Of a DNA stretch of 64,000 nt, positions 24,180-35,545 are shown piece after piece; positions within the stretch are counted from its first letter, which is position 1; every line of letters starts with the position of its first letter. A model generated the notes under the pieces. It made no database searches. It worked only from the letters and a program-made list of their open reading frames with translations, and had not been told where the DNA came from. The translations under genes were made by a program, and so were the position numbers. This DNA comes from Artemisia argyi (Eukaryota > Streptophyta > Magnoliopsida > Asterales > Asteraceae): the NCBI GenBank assembly GCA_030686995.1, contig CM060691.1, forward strand, positions 90,455,055 through 90,519,054, read 5' to 3'.

Positions 24180-24795
24180 ATTTTTATCCGTTTTTACATG
24201 TTTTTGTCCGTTTTCATACGTTTTTATCTGTTTTCGTCCGTTTTTATAAGTTTTGACCGTTTTTATACATTTTCGTTCGTTTTTCATAAGTTTTCATCCG
24301 TTTTTATGTGTTTTCGCCCGTTCTCTTACATTTTTATACGTTTTATCCGTTTTCGTCCATTTTTCTTACGTTTTTATCCGTTTTCGTCTGTTTTTATATT
24401 TTTCGTACATTTTCTTCCGTTTGTAAACGTGTTCGGCCGTTTTTCTTAAGTTGTCATACATTTTTATCAATTTTTATACATTTTCGTAATTTTTTTTCTG
24501 TTTTTCCTAAGTTGTCATACGTTCTTATCCATTTTCATATGTTTTTGACCATTTTTATACGTTTTTTACGTTTTCTTCCGTTTTTCTTAAGTTGTCATAC
24601 GTTTTTATTCGTTTACGTCCGTTTTTATATGTCTTTGACTGTTTTTATACGTTTTCGTCCGCTTTTGTTACACTTTTATCCATATTCATACGTTTCCAAA
24701 CATTTTTATACATTTTTGCCCGTTTTCTTATATTTTCGTTCGTTTTCTTACATTTTCATATGTCTTTTTATGTTTTCATACGTTTTTATCCAGGA
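24180..24795 (+). repeat. Degenerate array of CGTTTTTATCCGTTTTCGTC, left arm
   Basis: About 30 imperfect copies of a 16-22 bp unit with CGTTTTTAT and CCGTTTTCG cores. Phe-rich open frames across it are artefacts of the T-rich repeat. It faces the right arm as a long inverted repeat. Confidence 0.85.
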
Positions 24796-25438
24796 TGAAA
24801 ATGTCTAAAAATGGATAAAAACGTAAGAAGACTTATATAACGGGCGAAAATGTATAAAAACGGATGAAGACATATAAAAACGGATAAAAACGTAAAAAAA
24901 TTTATAGATGAAAATGTATAAAAACGGACGAAAACATATAAAAACAGACCAAAACGGATAAAAACGGCCGAAAATGGATAAAATGTATGGAAATGTAAGA
25001 AAACGGGTGAAAACTTATAAAAACAGATGAAAACGTAATAAAAACAGATAAAACGTATGACAATGTAAGAAAACGGGTGAAAACGTAAAAATTATTTCAT
25101 CTTGTTCCTTGAGCAATTGAGGAAGCGAAGCGGGCTGCTTGTCTTGCCTCGAGCCCATAAGAGAAGTACAAAATGGACTAGGATGGTGATGTTCTGCTTA
25201 AAACTAGGCGGATGAAAACGTAAAAAAATTGGACGAAAACGTATAAAAACGGAAGAAAACATAAGAAAACATATAAAAACAGACTTAAACGTATAAAAAC
25301 GGATGATAACTTATGAAAAACAGATGAACACATATAAAAACGGAACGTATGAAAATGGATGAAATGTAAAGACAGACAAAAACGGATAAAAACGTAAGAA
25401 AAACGGACGAAAACGGATAAAACGTATAAAAACGTAAG
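24796..25438 (-). repeat. Inverted arm of the same array
   Basis: Reverse-complement units (ATAAAAACGGACGAAAACG) run from the centre near 24796 to the element-2 insertion and resume at 36958-37075. The final GTAAG (25434-25438) is the left TSD of element 2. Confidence 0.85.
25091..25208. other. Unique roughly 118 bp insert inside the MULE array
   Basis: The array is broken by GC-richer non-repetitive DNA. On the minus strand an ATG at 25158 opens a short frame (MGSRQDKQPASLPQLLKEQD). It may be a captured gene fragment, as in Pack-MULEs, but I cannot name a source. Confidence 0.4.
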
Positions 25439-25518
25439 TGATGTGTGGGAATCGCAACAGGCTTTACCTCTCGAGGGATCTCGAGAAGCTTACAACCCCC
25501 ACCAGGCAGTGTACCTGA

Positions 25519-25546
25519 TCGTTGTAGTATAGTATAGTGACAAGTA
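25519..25546 (+). promoter_or_regulatory. tRNA-Asp 5'-half-like sequence in U5 (antisense in element RNA)
   Basis: TCGTTGTAGTATAG (25519-25532) is identical to nucleotides 2-15 of plant tRNA-Asp as I recall it; then a 5 bp duplicate TATAG, then TGACAAGTA against TGGTAAGTA. The element is transcribed from the other strand, so its RNA is complementary to the tRNA. It lies 80 nt from the LTR end. Copies at about 30572-30599 and 35626-35653. Confidence 0.6.
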
Positions 25547-26398
25547 CCGGGGGATTGATCGTTCAGCTTAGGAATAGTGTCGCTAGAATTAGAAAGCCTA
25601 AATACTAGTTCTAAAGGTGAGGGATGATTATTTTTGTGTTTTTATATTTTTTTTAAAGCAATTAAAATTCTCGGGTTTGAAGGATTTGGGCGAAATTATT
25701 GCTAATCAACTAACCCAATACTAAAGATGCAATCAAAATAAAATACTAGAAATGAAAATAAACTAAATTATACTAAAGTTGTGAGCAATAAGTGGAGAAA
25801 ATGTGTTTACTTAGATTTCACTACTCCCTAGACATCTTTTACACGTTAATTACTTGTTATAAATGCATGGATGACGGATCGTATTCCTTAATACCATTCA
25901 TGGGGTGGCACACTTAACTCCCCAATTCTATGAGCTCTTATCTCCTCCTACACCATGCCCAGCACAACTATAGGGATTGTAAACAGTGGCTCATGCATTA
26001 AATACAACCAATAAAGACCTAGTGCGCGTCGGTTCATGTTTCTTAAGACGTTCAAGCATGTTACCAATTGGAGATCTACCAGTTTTCTTAAGCCTAACAT
26101 ATAAATCATTCATCCAAAACAAGTATAAACAAGTAATCAACACATAATTAGCATCTAGGTTTCATTAGATCTAAGCAAACACAAGATAGATCTAGCCTAG
26201 CATGATGGAATTAAGACAAGAACAAGATATAGACAACCAACACATAGACATATTGATTGAATTGAAAGAACACTTATCTCAATTACACATGTAAGGTATC
26301 AAGGGCTTGGAACCCTTGAAAAACCTGTAAAATTCGCACCAAGTTCGTACTTAGGGTTTCTCCAAAACTTCTCTCCTTTAATGTGAAAAATTAGAAAA

Positions 26399-26408
26399 CT
26401 ATATATAG
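26399..26408 (-). promoter_or_regulatory. TATA box of element 2 LTR
   Basis: CTATATATAG, conserved in all three LTRs (about 31453 and 36507). For the minus-strand transcript it lies downstream of the TGACG array, so U3 is about 440 bp. Confidence 0.6.
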
Positions 26409-26420
26409 AAAAAGAGGTCT

Positions 26421-26640
26421 GACGGCGTCAAGACAAAGCTTGTGACGCCGTCACCTCGCCGCCAAAACTATTCTCGGACTGCCTTGATCTACATTTGACG
26501 CCGTCAAGACTTAATCATTTCCAGGCCGTCATGACTTTTACTCTTGACGCCCTACCTTCATGACGCCGTCAAATCTCTTCTGGATCGTCATGGAATTTTG
26601 CTCTTGACGCCGTCAGGGAGTTACTCTTGACGCCGTCACC
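26421..26640 (-). promoter_or_regulatory. Array of TGACGCCGTCA palindromes upstream of the TATA box
   Basis: Six full TGACG(C/G)CGTCA palindromes plus three partial ones (GGCCGTCATGAC, TTGACGCCC, GATCGTCATGG) in 220 bp. TGACG is the core of as-1/TGA-type bZIP sites. The array is repeated in the other LTRs (about 31475-31694 and 36529-36749), and two further full copies lie at 28838-28870 in the internal region. Confidence 0.55.
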
Positions 26641-26844
26641 TACTGTTCCCAGCATGGAAAATTAAGACTTTGGCGTTTTCTTCACTTTTATGCTCCAAAA
26701 ACGTCCGAATTGCTTCCTTTTCCAGATTTCACTCCCAAAGTACCTAAAATCGCAAAAGGAACGATTTAGGGCAATATTTGATCAAATAAATCCGAATTCG
26801 GGCTTAAATGACCCCCTAAAAACGGATCATTTTTCGCCTCATCA

Positions 26845-29307
26845 TATACCCTTACACTTGAGATTTGCTTGTCCTCAAGCAAATGCGCTTTTATTCTACT
26901 CAAAATACAAGTTAGGGGTCATTTAACACTAATATAAAAATAATTACAACAAATAATCGTTCCACTAAAGACCAATAGACAAGCACGGAGGTCATACACA
27001 AACACCTCACAAATAGTGTTTAGATACTCACATCTCTCGGGTGTAATAAAGTGTAAATTACAATATGGAAACGGAAGATGTCTCTCACTACCTGTCATAG
27101 CAAAATAGATTACCATAGGCTTGGGAAATGATCAAACCTCCACCACATGGCGTAAGCACCTAGGATAAACTATCAAAGAGGTCTTTTAAAGGGTTGTAAC
27201 GTTAGGTGTAGGGATATGAAATACACGGTTTTGTTGGATAAAGGAAGTTTTACTGGTGGCGAGTTAACAATCTTGGTCAATTACATGTACAATATGGTGT
27301 TGCTAAGCCAAGACTAGACTCGACTTATGCTAATAAATGAAAAATAACAAAAATATAAAATAAACATAGAATGAAACGGGATGGTAGTCCGTATGTTTTT
27401 TCTCTTTTTTCTATTTTTTTTTCTTTTTCTTGATTTTTCGATTTTTTTTTTTTTTTGCATACACTCTTACCCTACCATCCAAAATAATACATCATAGGGA
27501 ATGAACATTTCCCTTACACTTGAATCTTTACATACTTTACAATAAACTAATCTAATGACTCGAATTAAGAAAATTAAAACACTTGGAGCACTTTTAAGAT
27601 TATCGTACATATGGGGGTAATAAGTGATGTTCTTCCCCATTACTTCATAAAATAAGTACTTACCCATGAGTCCCAATCGTCCCAAAACAATATGTACAAG
27701 GATATGACTCGACTTAGCAACCATGTAATCAATTAGAAAGTTAACTTAGGGTTTAACAAATAACAATAATGCACTAAAAATGAGCGCATACACGGAAGGC
27801 TAAGGCGATTTGGTTGTACATTTAAGTGGGGTGTAACAAATTCTTCCTTTAAGTAAAATGCTTAAAGTTAGAAACGAAAAGATAGGCTCGGAGGGGTGTA
27901 CTAGGGGTTTCGTGTACTAAAAATGAGTACAACGCTAAGGGTGTGGGAAAAATTAGTTGACTTAACTAGCCAAGTAATATGACTTAAATGGTCAAGTAAT
28001 TATGATATGGGTTTAACACAAGGGTGATCCTAATGCCTCTTATCATGTAGTAAATCCTACTACACGAATGTAGTCTCACTAGCGGTCTCGGGATGCATCA
28101 CTAACGCAAGTTCTAGAATCTAAATGCTACCGGTACACTCATAAGCACTAATAATGAATGCTTTTCCTATCAAATCTAAAGGCGAACCTCACATATTTGG
28201 GTGGAAAATTTTTCTGAATATACGGTTATGTGCTAGTCATACAATCTCCTATCCATGAGACGCTTGCTATGGCTAAAGTTTCACTCCTAAATGTTGTAAA
28301 AAATTTTAAATTTGGCGCTAAAATTGCACTAACAAGTATTTCTCATAATTTTATTACACATCTACCATTAAACAAAACAAACTCAAGCGAAAGTGCATAT
28401 GTAAGGTATCATCTTTTTACCCTCCCCTTACACTTAAGATGAACATTGTCCCCAATGTTCAAGTAAAGAATGTAAAAGTGAAATAAGTAAAAAGAATGAA
28501 ATCAAATACTCCCCTGATTCGCTCGGTATGGATAATAAGGTGGCCAGGTTAGATCTTCCTCCAAGAAAATGAACAATCAAAGCTTCCCTTCCAGAATATA
28601 AATCATCTTCTTGTCATACGTAACCTGTAAAACCTGACAAAATAGACAAGACAACCTCGCGTAAAATCGGCGACATCCTATATAAGCTACTAAATCCTAG
28701 AAAACAAGATACGATATAATGCTTGTAGAATGAAGTTTGCAGATCTCCTGGAGATTATAAAACTTAATAATTCACAAAAACTATAAGACTCCGTTAGAAA
28801 AACAAAACCGGTAAAATTTCCAGATTTTTACACTTGACGCCGTCAAGAGTAAACTCTTGACGCCGTCAGAAGTGACCTGCAGAAATTCTTATGTTAAGTT
28901 TCCGGAAAATTTCTGGAAAAACTTGGTCCTACTTCCTGGAAAATCCTGCAAAACTTCATTATGACTCAATACAAGCATTTGACTCTAACAAATACGAATA
29001 TACATGTTCACTTAATATTGTGGAGAATCATGATCGGTTTGTTTCTTAAAAACATATTTGGGGTTTCCCCTTACACTTATCTTTTGCAAAAATACCTTTA
29101 GGTGGAGTTAAGACTAGGCCAAAACAACAAAGTAAAGTATTTCCACTATTTAGTTTAGAAACATGATCTACCAACAATAAAAATAAAGCATGCATACGGA
29201 AGCAAATAACAAACAAACAAATAAAATCACACAAAACATGGGTTGCCTCCCAAGAAGCGCTTTTCTTTATTTACGAGTCTTGTAGCTAGACTCAAGGTCA
29301 TGGGTTA
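26845..29307 (-). other. Element 2 3' internal region, no gene
   Basis: About 2.46 kb with short open frames only. Four copies of the PPT-like motif (read as AAGTGTAAGGG(G)A on the minus strand) lie at 26848-26860, 27510-27522, 28423-28436 and 29066-29079. A T-rich run occurs at about 27400-27460. The copy at 31899-34361 appears identical. Confidence 0.6.
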
Positions 29308-30330
29308 CTACGTGACCTCATCATTGGTTCCACTCTCTGATTGTAGATATTCCTTGAAGAAACCAATCACATTTTTCTCAACCGCCCCCATAATCATTTG
29401 GGCAAATTCTTTATCGACTTTATACCTAGGTCCAAGGGCCAAGCAATCTTTGTAATAAAGACTCTTTTTTTCCCATACATAATCCATGCCCTTTTTCTTA
29501 TCCTCCTCATTAGTATCCTCAAAAGCACCAACGTTGTCCTTATCAAAACGGGATATAAATCGAAATTCTTTCATCCTATTAGGCATCCTATAAGTGATAC
29601 TATCAGTGTTACTTGCAAATCGGATCGTTCCTTCTATCTCATCATATTCCAACTTAGACTCCTCAACAAATGGTTTGCCAAACACAACATTAGATAATCG
29701 ACAATCAATAACATTAGCAAGATCCTCCACAATCATAAAGTCGGTGACAAAAGTGAAATTACCAACAAAGACATGTAAACCTTTAACTCTCCCGACAAAG
29801 TTACAAACTCCACCGGGGTATTTGGGATCCCTTCTAGGTTCAAGTCTTGTTTTCACTATATCATTATAAACAGTTGAGGACATAATGTTGATTAGAGATT
29901 TAAAGTCAATGTAAGCATTGCTAATGTGCGTATATCCAATCATACATGGTATCTTAGCATTCTTAGGATCGCCTCTCTTGATCTTAGGTTCGATTATGGT
30001 GAAAGGAGATCGCGGGTTATCAATAAGATTATTATAATATGCAATCTCCTCCTTAGTGGGGTATAGATTAAAATAGTCATTAAGCTTCGGATCTATTTCC
30101 CCCTCTTCAAGTCCCTCAATAACATTCACAAAGTCATTAGGCCCTAGGTCCTCATTTGAATACAAGGTGGTCGCTAGGTCACTAAATGCATGTTCGAGTT
30201 CAACCTTGATCAAACTATTAAGCTCCCTAAGTTCCCTAATCTCACTCTCAATTTGTTCACGTAACAAAGCCACTTCTCTAGGGGAAAGGGGTGGATTCGC
30301 GTTTTCCATAATGGTCAACGGAATAGTCAA
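29308..30330 (-). CDS. Retropepsin-like protein of element 2, unit 1
   Basis: 340 aa, intact. The N-terminal 15-50 is a Glu/Leu-rich predicted coiled coil, followed by an acidic linker. Residues about 125-240 follow the order of a gypsy aspartic protease: a domain-opening IPCMIG, the catalytic strand AYIDFKSLINIM, the central FVGNFTFVTDFMIVED strands and VVFGKPFVEES in place of the usual ILGRPFL. The catalytic Asp142 is kept, but the following residues are Phe-Lys instead of Ser/Thr-Gly, so proteolysis is doubtful. The C-terminal tail carries KKGMDYVWEKK and GPRYKVDKE. From memory this arrangement is common in Asteraceae predicted proteomes. It starts about 135 bp after the PBS and is the only ORF of its unit. 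Confidence 0.75.
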   Translation of the reverse strand: MTIPLTIMENANPPLSPREVALLREQIESEIRELRELNSLIKVELEHAFSDLATTLYSNEDLGPNDFVNVIEGLEEGEIDPKLNDYFNLYPTKEEIAYYNNLIDNPRSPFTIIEPKIKRGDPKNAKIPCMIGYTHISNAYIDFKSLINIMSSTVYNDIVKTRLEPRRDPKYPGGVCNFVGRVKGLHVFVGNFTFVTDFMIVEDLANVIDCRLSNVVFGKPFVEESKLEYDEIEGTIRFASNTDSITYRMPNRMKEFRFISRFDKDNVGAFEDTNEEDKKKGMDYVWEKKSLYYKDCLALGPRYKVDKEFAQMIMGAVEKNVIGFFKEYLQSESGTNDEVT

Positions 30331-30466
30331 TGAATTTGATTTACTAACAAAGGCACAAAGAAAAAGATAGACTAAAGAAAACCTAAAAATAAAAATAAAA
30401 TCTTACTAGAAAGGAATCTAGCAAGTAGACCTAATAAAAAGAAATTCTAACCTAGACAATAACTAT

Positions 30467-30485
30467 TCCCCAGGCTGCGGCGCCA
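30467..30485 (-). promoter_or_regulatory. Primer-binding site (tRNA-Asp), element 2 unit 1
   Basis: On the minus strand TGGCGCCGCAGCCTGGGGA, six nt from the LTR; close to the complement of the tRNA-Asp 3' end. The second copy is at 35521-35539. Confidence 0.85.
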
Positions 30486-30491
30486 AAAACT

Positions 30492-31898
30492 TGATGCGTG
30501 GGAATCGCAACAGGCTTTACCTCTCGAGGGATCTCGAGAAGCTTATAACCCCCACCAGGCAGTGTACCTGATCGTTGTAGTATAGTATAGTGACAAGTAC
30601 CGGGGGATTGATCGTTCAGCTTAGGAATAGTGTCGCTAGGATTAGAAAGCCTAAATACTAGTTCTAAAGGTGAGGGATGATTATTTTTGTGTTTTTATAT
30701 TTTTTTTAAAGCAATTAAAATTCTCGGGTTTGAAGGATTTGGGCGGAATTAGTTGCTAATCAACTAACCCAATACTAAAGATGCAATCAAAATAAAATAC
30801 TAGAAATGAAAATAAACTAAATTATACTAAAGTTGTGAGCAATAAGTGGAGAAAATGTGTTTACTTAGATTTCACTACTCCCTAGACATCTTTTACACGT
30901 TAATTACTTGTTATAAATGCATGGATGACGGATCGTATTCCTTAATACCATTCATGGGGTGGCACACTTAACTCCCCAATTCTATGAGCTCTTATCTCCT
31001 CCTACACCATGCCCAGCACAACTATAGGGATTGTAAACAGTGGCTCATGCATTAAATACAACCAATAAAGACCTAGTGCGCGTCGGTTCATGTTTCTTAA
31101 GACGTTCAAGCATGTTACCAATTGGAGATCTACCAGTTTTCTTAAGCCTAACATATAAATCATTCATCCAAAACAAGTATAAACAAGTAATCAACACATA
31201 ATTAGCATCTAGGTTTCATTAGATCTAAGCAAACACAAGATAGATCTAGCCTAGCATGATGGAATTAAGACAAGAACAAGATATAGACAACCAACACATA
31301 GACATATTGATTGAATTGAAAGAACACTTATCTCAATTACACATGTAAGGTATCAAGGGCTTGGAACCCTTGAAAAACCTGTAAAATTCGCACCAAGTTC
31401 GTACTTAGGGTTTCTCCAAAACTTCTCTCCTTTAATGTGAAAAATTAGAAAACTATATATAGAAAAAGAGGTCTGACGGCGTCAAGACAAAGCTTGTGAC
31501 GCCGTCACCTCGCCGCCAAAACTATTCTCGGACTGCCTTGATCTACATTTGACGCCGTCAAGACTTAATCATTTCCAGGCCGTCATGACTTTTACTCTTG
31601 ACGCCCTACCTTCATGACGCCGTCAAATCTCTTCTGGATCGTCATGGAATTTTGCTCTTGACGCCGTCAGGGAGTTACTCTTGACGCCGTCACCTACTGT
31701 TCCCAGCATGGAAAATTAAGACTTTGGCGTTTTCTTCACTTTTATGCTCCAAAAACGTCCGAATTGCTTCCTTTTCCAGATTTCACTCCCAAAGTACCTA
31801 AAATCGCAAAAGGAACGATTTAGGGCAATATTTGATCAAATAAATCCGAATTCGGGCTTAAATGACCCCCTAAAAACGGATCATTTTTCGCCTCATCA
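30492..31898 (-). mobile_element. Element 2 middle LTR (chimeric)
   Basis: Left-end variants match the right LTR (GATGCGTGGG, GCTTATAACC, CTAGGATTAG, GCGGAATTAGTTGC). Right-end variants match the left LTR (CCCAGCATGG, ACGTCCG, CCAGATTTC, CCTAAAATCGC). The switch lies between about 30760 and 31695. Confidence 0.9.
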
Positions 31899-34361
31899 TA
31901 TACCCTTACACTTGAGATTTGCTTGTCCTCAAGCAAATGCGCTTTTATTCTACTCAAAATACAAGTTAGGGGTCATTTAACACTAATATAAAAATAATTA
32001 CAACAAATAATCGTTCCACTAAAGACCAATAGACAAGCACGGAGGTCATACACAAACACCTCACAAATAGTGTTTAGATACTCACATCTCTCGGGTGTAA
32101 TAAAGTGTAAATTACAATATGGAAACGGAAGATGTCTCTCACTACCTGTCATAGCAAAATAGATTACCATAGGCTTGGGAAATGATCAAACCTCCACCAC
32201 ATGGCGTAAGCACCTAGGATAAACTATCAAAGAGGTCTTTTAAAGGGTTGTAACGTTAGGTGTAGGGATATGAAATACACGGTTTTGTTGGATAAAGGAA
32301 GTTTTACTGGTGGCGAGTTAACAATCTTGGTCAATTACATGTACAATATGGTGTTGCTAAGCCAAGACTAGACTCGACTTATGCTAATAAATGAAAAATA
32401 ACAAAAATATAAAATAAACATAGAATGAAACGGGATGGTAGTCCGTATGTTTTTTCTCTTTTTTCTATTTTTTTTTCTTTTTCTTGATTTTTCGATTTTT
32501 TTTTTTTTTTGCATACACTCTTACCCTACCATCCAAAATAATACATCATAGGGAATGAACATTTCCCTTACACTTGAATCTTTACATACTTTACAATAAA
32601 CTAATCTAATGACTCGAATTAAGAAAATTAAAACACTTGGAGCACTTTTAAGATTATCGTACATATGGGGGTAATAAGTGATGTTCTTCCCCATTACTTC
32701 ATAAAATAAGTACTTACCCATGAGTCCCAATCGTCCCAAAACAATATGTACAAGGATATGACTCGACTTAGCAACCATGTAATCAATTAGAAAGTTAACT
32801 TAGGGTTTAACAAATAACAATAATGCACTAAAAATGAGCGCATACACGGAAGGCTAAGGCGATTTGGTTGTACATTTAAGTGGGGTGTAACAAATTCTTC
32901 CTTTAAGTAAAATGCTTAAAGTTAGAAACGAAAAGATAGGCTCGGAGGGGTGTACTAGGGGTTTCGTGTACTAAAAATGAGTACAACGCTAAGGGTGTGG
33001 GAAAAATTAGTTGACTTAACTAGCCAAGTAATATGACTTAAATGGTCAAGTAATTATGATATGGGTTTAACACAAGGGTGATCCTAATGCCTCTTATCAT
33101 GTAGTAAATCCTACTACACGAATGTAGTCTCACTAGCGGTCTCGGGATGCATCACTAACGCAAGTTCTAGAATCTAAATGCTACCGGTACACTCATAAGC
33201 ACTAATAATGAATGCTTTTCCTATCAAATCTAAAGGCGAACCTCACATATTTGGGTGGAAAATTTTTCTGAATATACGGTTATGTGCTAGTCATACAATC
33301 TCCTATCCATGAGACGCTTGCTATGGCTAAAGTTTCACTCCTAAATGTTGTAAAAAATTTTAAATTTGGCGCTAAAATTGCACTAACAAGTATTTCTCAT
33401 AATTTTATTACACATCTACCATTAAACAAAACAAACTCAAGCGAAAGTGCATATGTAAGGTATCATCTTTTTACCCTCCCCTTACACTTAAGATGAACAT
33501 TGTCCCCAATGTTCAAGTAAAGAATGTAAAAGTGAAATAAGTAAAAAGAATGAAATCAAATACTCCCCTGATTCGCTCGGTATGGATAATAAGGTGGCCA
33601 GGTTAGATCTTCCTCCAAGAAAATGAACAATCAAAGCTTCCCTTCCAGAATATAAATCATCTTCTTGTCATACGTAACCTGTAAAACCTGACAAAATAGA
33701 CAAGACAACCTCGCGTAAAATCGGCGACATCCTATATAAGCTACTAAATCCTAGAAAACAAGATACGATATAATGCTTGTAGAATGAAGTTTGCAGATCT
33801 CCTGGAGATTATAAAACTTAATAATTCACAAAAACTATAAGACTCCGTTAGAAAAACAAAACCGGTAAAATTTCCAGATTTTTACACTTGACGCCGTCAA
33901 GAGTAAACTCTTGACGCCGTCAGAAGTGACCTGCAGAAATTCTTATGTTAAGTTTCCGGAAAATTTCTGGAAAAACTTGGTCCTACTTCCTGGAAAATCC
34001 TGCAAAACTTCATTATGACTCAATACAAGCATTTGACTCTAACAAATACGAATATACATGTTCACTTAATATTGTGGAGAATCATGATCGGTTTGTTTCT
34101 TAAAAACATATTTGGGGTTTCCCCTTACACTTATCTTTTGCAAAAATACCTTTAGGTGGAGTTAAGACTAGGCCAAAACAACAAAGTAAAGTATTTCCAC
34201 TATTTAGTTTAGAAACATGATCTACCAACAATAAAAATAAAGCATGCATACGGAAGCAAATAACAAACAAACAAATAAAATCACACAAAACATGGGTTGC
34301 CTCCCAAGAAGCGCTTTTCTTTATTTACGAGTCTTGTAGCTAGACTCAAGGTCATGGGTTA

Positions 34362-35384
34362 CTACGTGACCTCATCATTGGTTCCACTCTCTGATTGTAG
34401 ATATTCCTTGAAGAAACCAATCACATTTTTCTCAACCGCCCCCATAATCATTTGGGCAAATTCTTTATCGACTTTATACCTAGGTCCAAGGGCCAAGCAA
34501 TCTTTGTAATAAAGACTCTTTTTTTCCCATACATAATCCATGCCCTTTTTCTTATCCTCCTCATTAGTATCCTCAAAAGCACCAACGTTGTCCTTATCAA
34601 AACGGGATATAAATCGAAATTCTTTCATCCTATTAGGCATCCTATAAGTGATACTATCAGTGTTACTTGCAAATCGGATCGTTCCTTCTATCTCATCATA
34701 TTCCAACTTAGACTCCTCAACAAATGGTTTGCCAAACACAACATTAGATAATCGACAATCAATAACATTAGCAAGATCCTCCACAATCATAAAGTCGGTG
34801 ACAAAAGTGAAATTACCAACAAAGACATGTAAACCTTTAACTCTCCCGACAAAGTTACAAACTCCACCGGGGTATTTGGGATCCCTTCTAGGTTCAAGTC
34901 TTGTTTTCACTATATCATTATAAACAGTTGAGGACATAATGTTGATTAGAGATTTAAAGTCAATGTAAGCATTGCTAATGTGCGTATATCCAATCATACA
35001 TGGTATCTTAGCATTCTTAGGATCGCCTCTCTTGATCTTAGGTTCGATTATGGTGAAAGGAGATCGCGGGTTATCAATAAGATTATTATAATATGCAATC
35101 TCCTCCTTAGTGGGGTATAGATTAAAATAGTCATTAAGCTTCGGATCTATTTCCCCCTCTTCAAGTCCCTCAATAACATTCACAAAGTCATTAGGCCCTA
35201 GGTCCTCATTTGAATACAAGGTGGTCGCTAGGTCACTAAATGCATGTTCGAGTTCAACCTTGATCAAACTATTAAGCTCCCTAAGTTCCCTAATCTCACT
35301 CTCAATTTGTTCACGTAACAAAGCCACTTCTCTAGGGGAAAGGGGTGGATTCGCGTTTTCCATAATGGTCAACGGAATAGTCAA
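34362..35384 (-). CDS. Retropepsin-like protein of element 2, unit 2
   Basis: 340 aa, identical in sequence to the protein encoded at 29308-30330, with the same degenerate active-site strand (Asp-Phe-Lys). It lies in the unit nearest the 5' LTR (35546-36952), so it is the copy a transcript from that LTR would read first. Identity over the whole unit suggests a very recent duplication. Confidence 0.75.
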   Translation of the reverse strand: MTIPLTIMENANPPLSPREVALLREQIESEIRELRELNSLIKVELEHAFSDLATTLYSNEDLGPNDFVNVIEGLEEGEIDPKLNDYFNLYPTKEEIAYYNNLIDNPRSPFTIIEPKIKRGDPKNAKIPCMIGYTHISNAYIDFKSLINIMSSTVYNDIVKTRLEPRRDPKYPGGVCNFVGRVKGLHVFVGNFTFVTDFMIVEDLANVIDCRLSNVVFGKPFVEESKLEYDEIEGTIRFASNTDSITYRMPNRMKEFRFISRFDKDNVGAFEDTNEEDKKKGMDYVWEKKSLYYKDCLALGPRYKVDKEFAQMIMGAVEKNVIGFFKEYLQSESGTNDEVT

Positions 35385-35520
35385 TGAATTTGATTTACTA
35401 ACAAAGGCACAAAGAAAAAGATAGACTAAAGAAAACCTAAAAATAAAAATAAAATCTTACTAGAAAGGAATCTAGCAAGTAGACCTAATAAAAAGAAATT
35501 CTAACCTAGACAATAACTAT

Positions 35521-35539
35521 TCCCCAGGCTGCGGCGCCA
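35521..35539 (-). promoter_or_regulatory. Primer-binding site (tRNA-Asp), element 2 unit 2
   Basis: Identical to the unit-1 PBS and adjacent to the right (5') LTR, so this is the PBS of a canonical transcript. Confidence 0.85.
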
Positions 35540-35545
35540 AAAACT

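Larger units (their letters stand above)
25439..26844 (-). mobile_element. Element 2 left LTR (3' LTR)
   Basis: 1406 bp. Private variants lie at its left end (GATGTGTGGG, GCTTACAACC, CTAGAATTAG, GCGAAATTATTGC); its right end is identical to the middle LTR. Confidence 0.9.

Noticed and set aside
24126..24808. Phe-rich open reading frames of 68-166 codons
   Set aside because: They translate the T-rich degenerate repeat of the MULE arm; composition and repeat structure explain them fully.
24180..25438. Satellite or telomere-like array
   Set aside because: The units lie between MULE TIRs with a 9 bp TSD and are inverted around a centre, so they belong to the transposon.
25519..25546. A functional tRNA-Asp gene
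   Set aside because: Only the 5' half is recognisable, with a 5 bp insertion in the D-arm; no anticodon arm or B-box follows.
26421..26640. CRISPR-like array from the repeated TGACGCCGTCA
   Set aside because: Eukaryotic LTR context, 11 bp palindromic units and irregular spacing; no spacer logic or cas genes.
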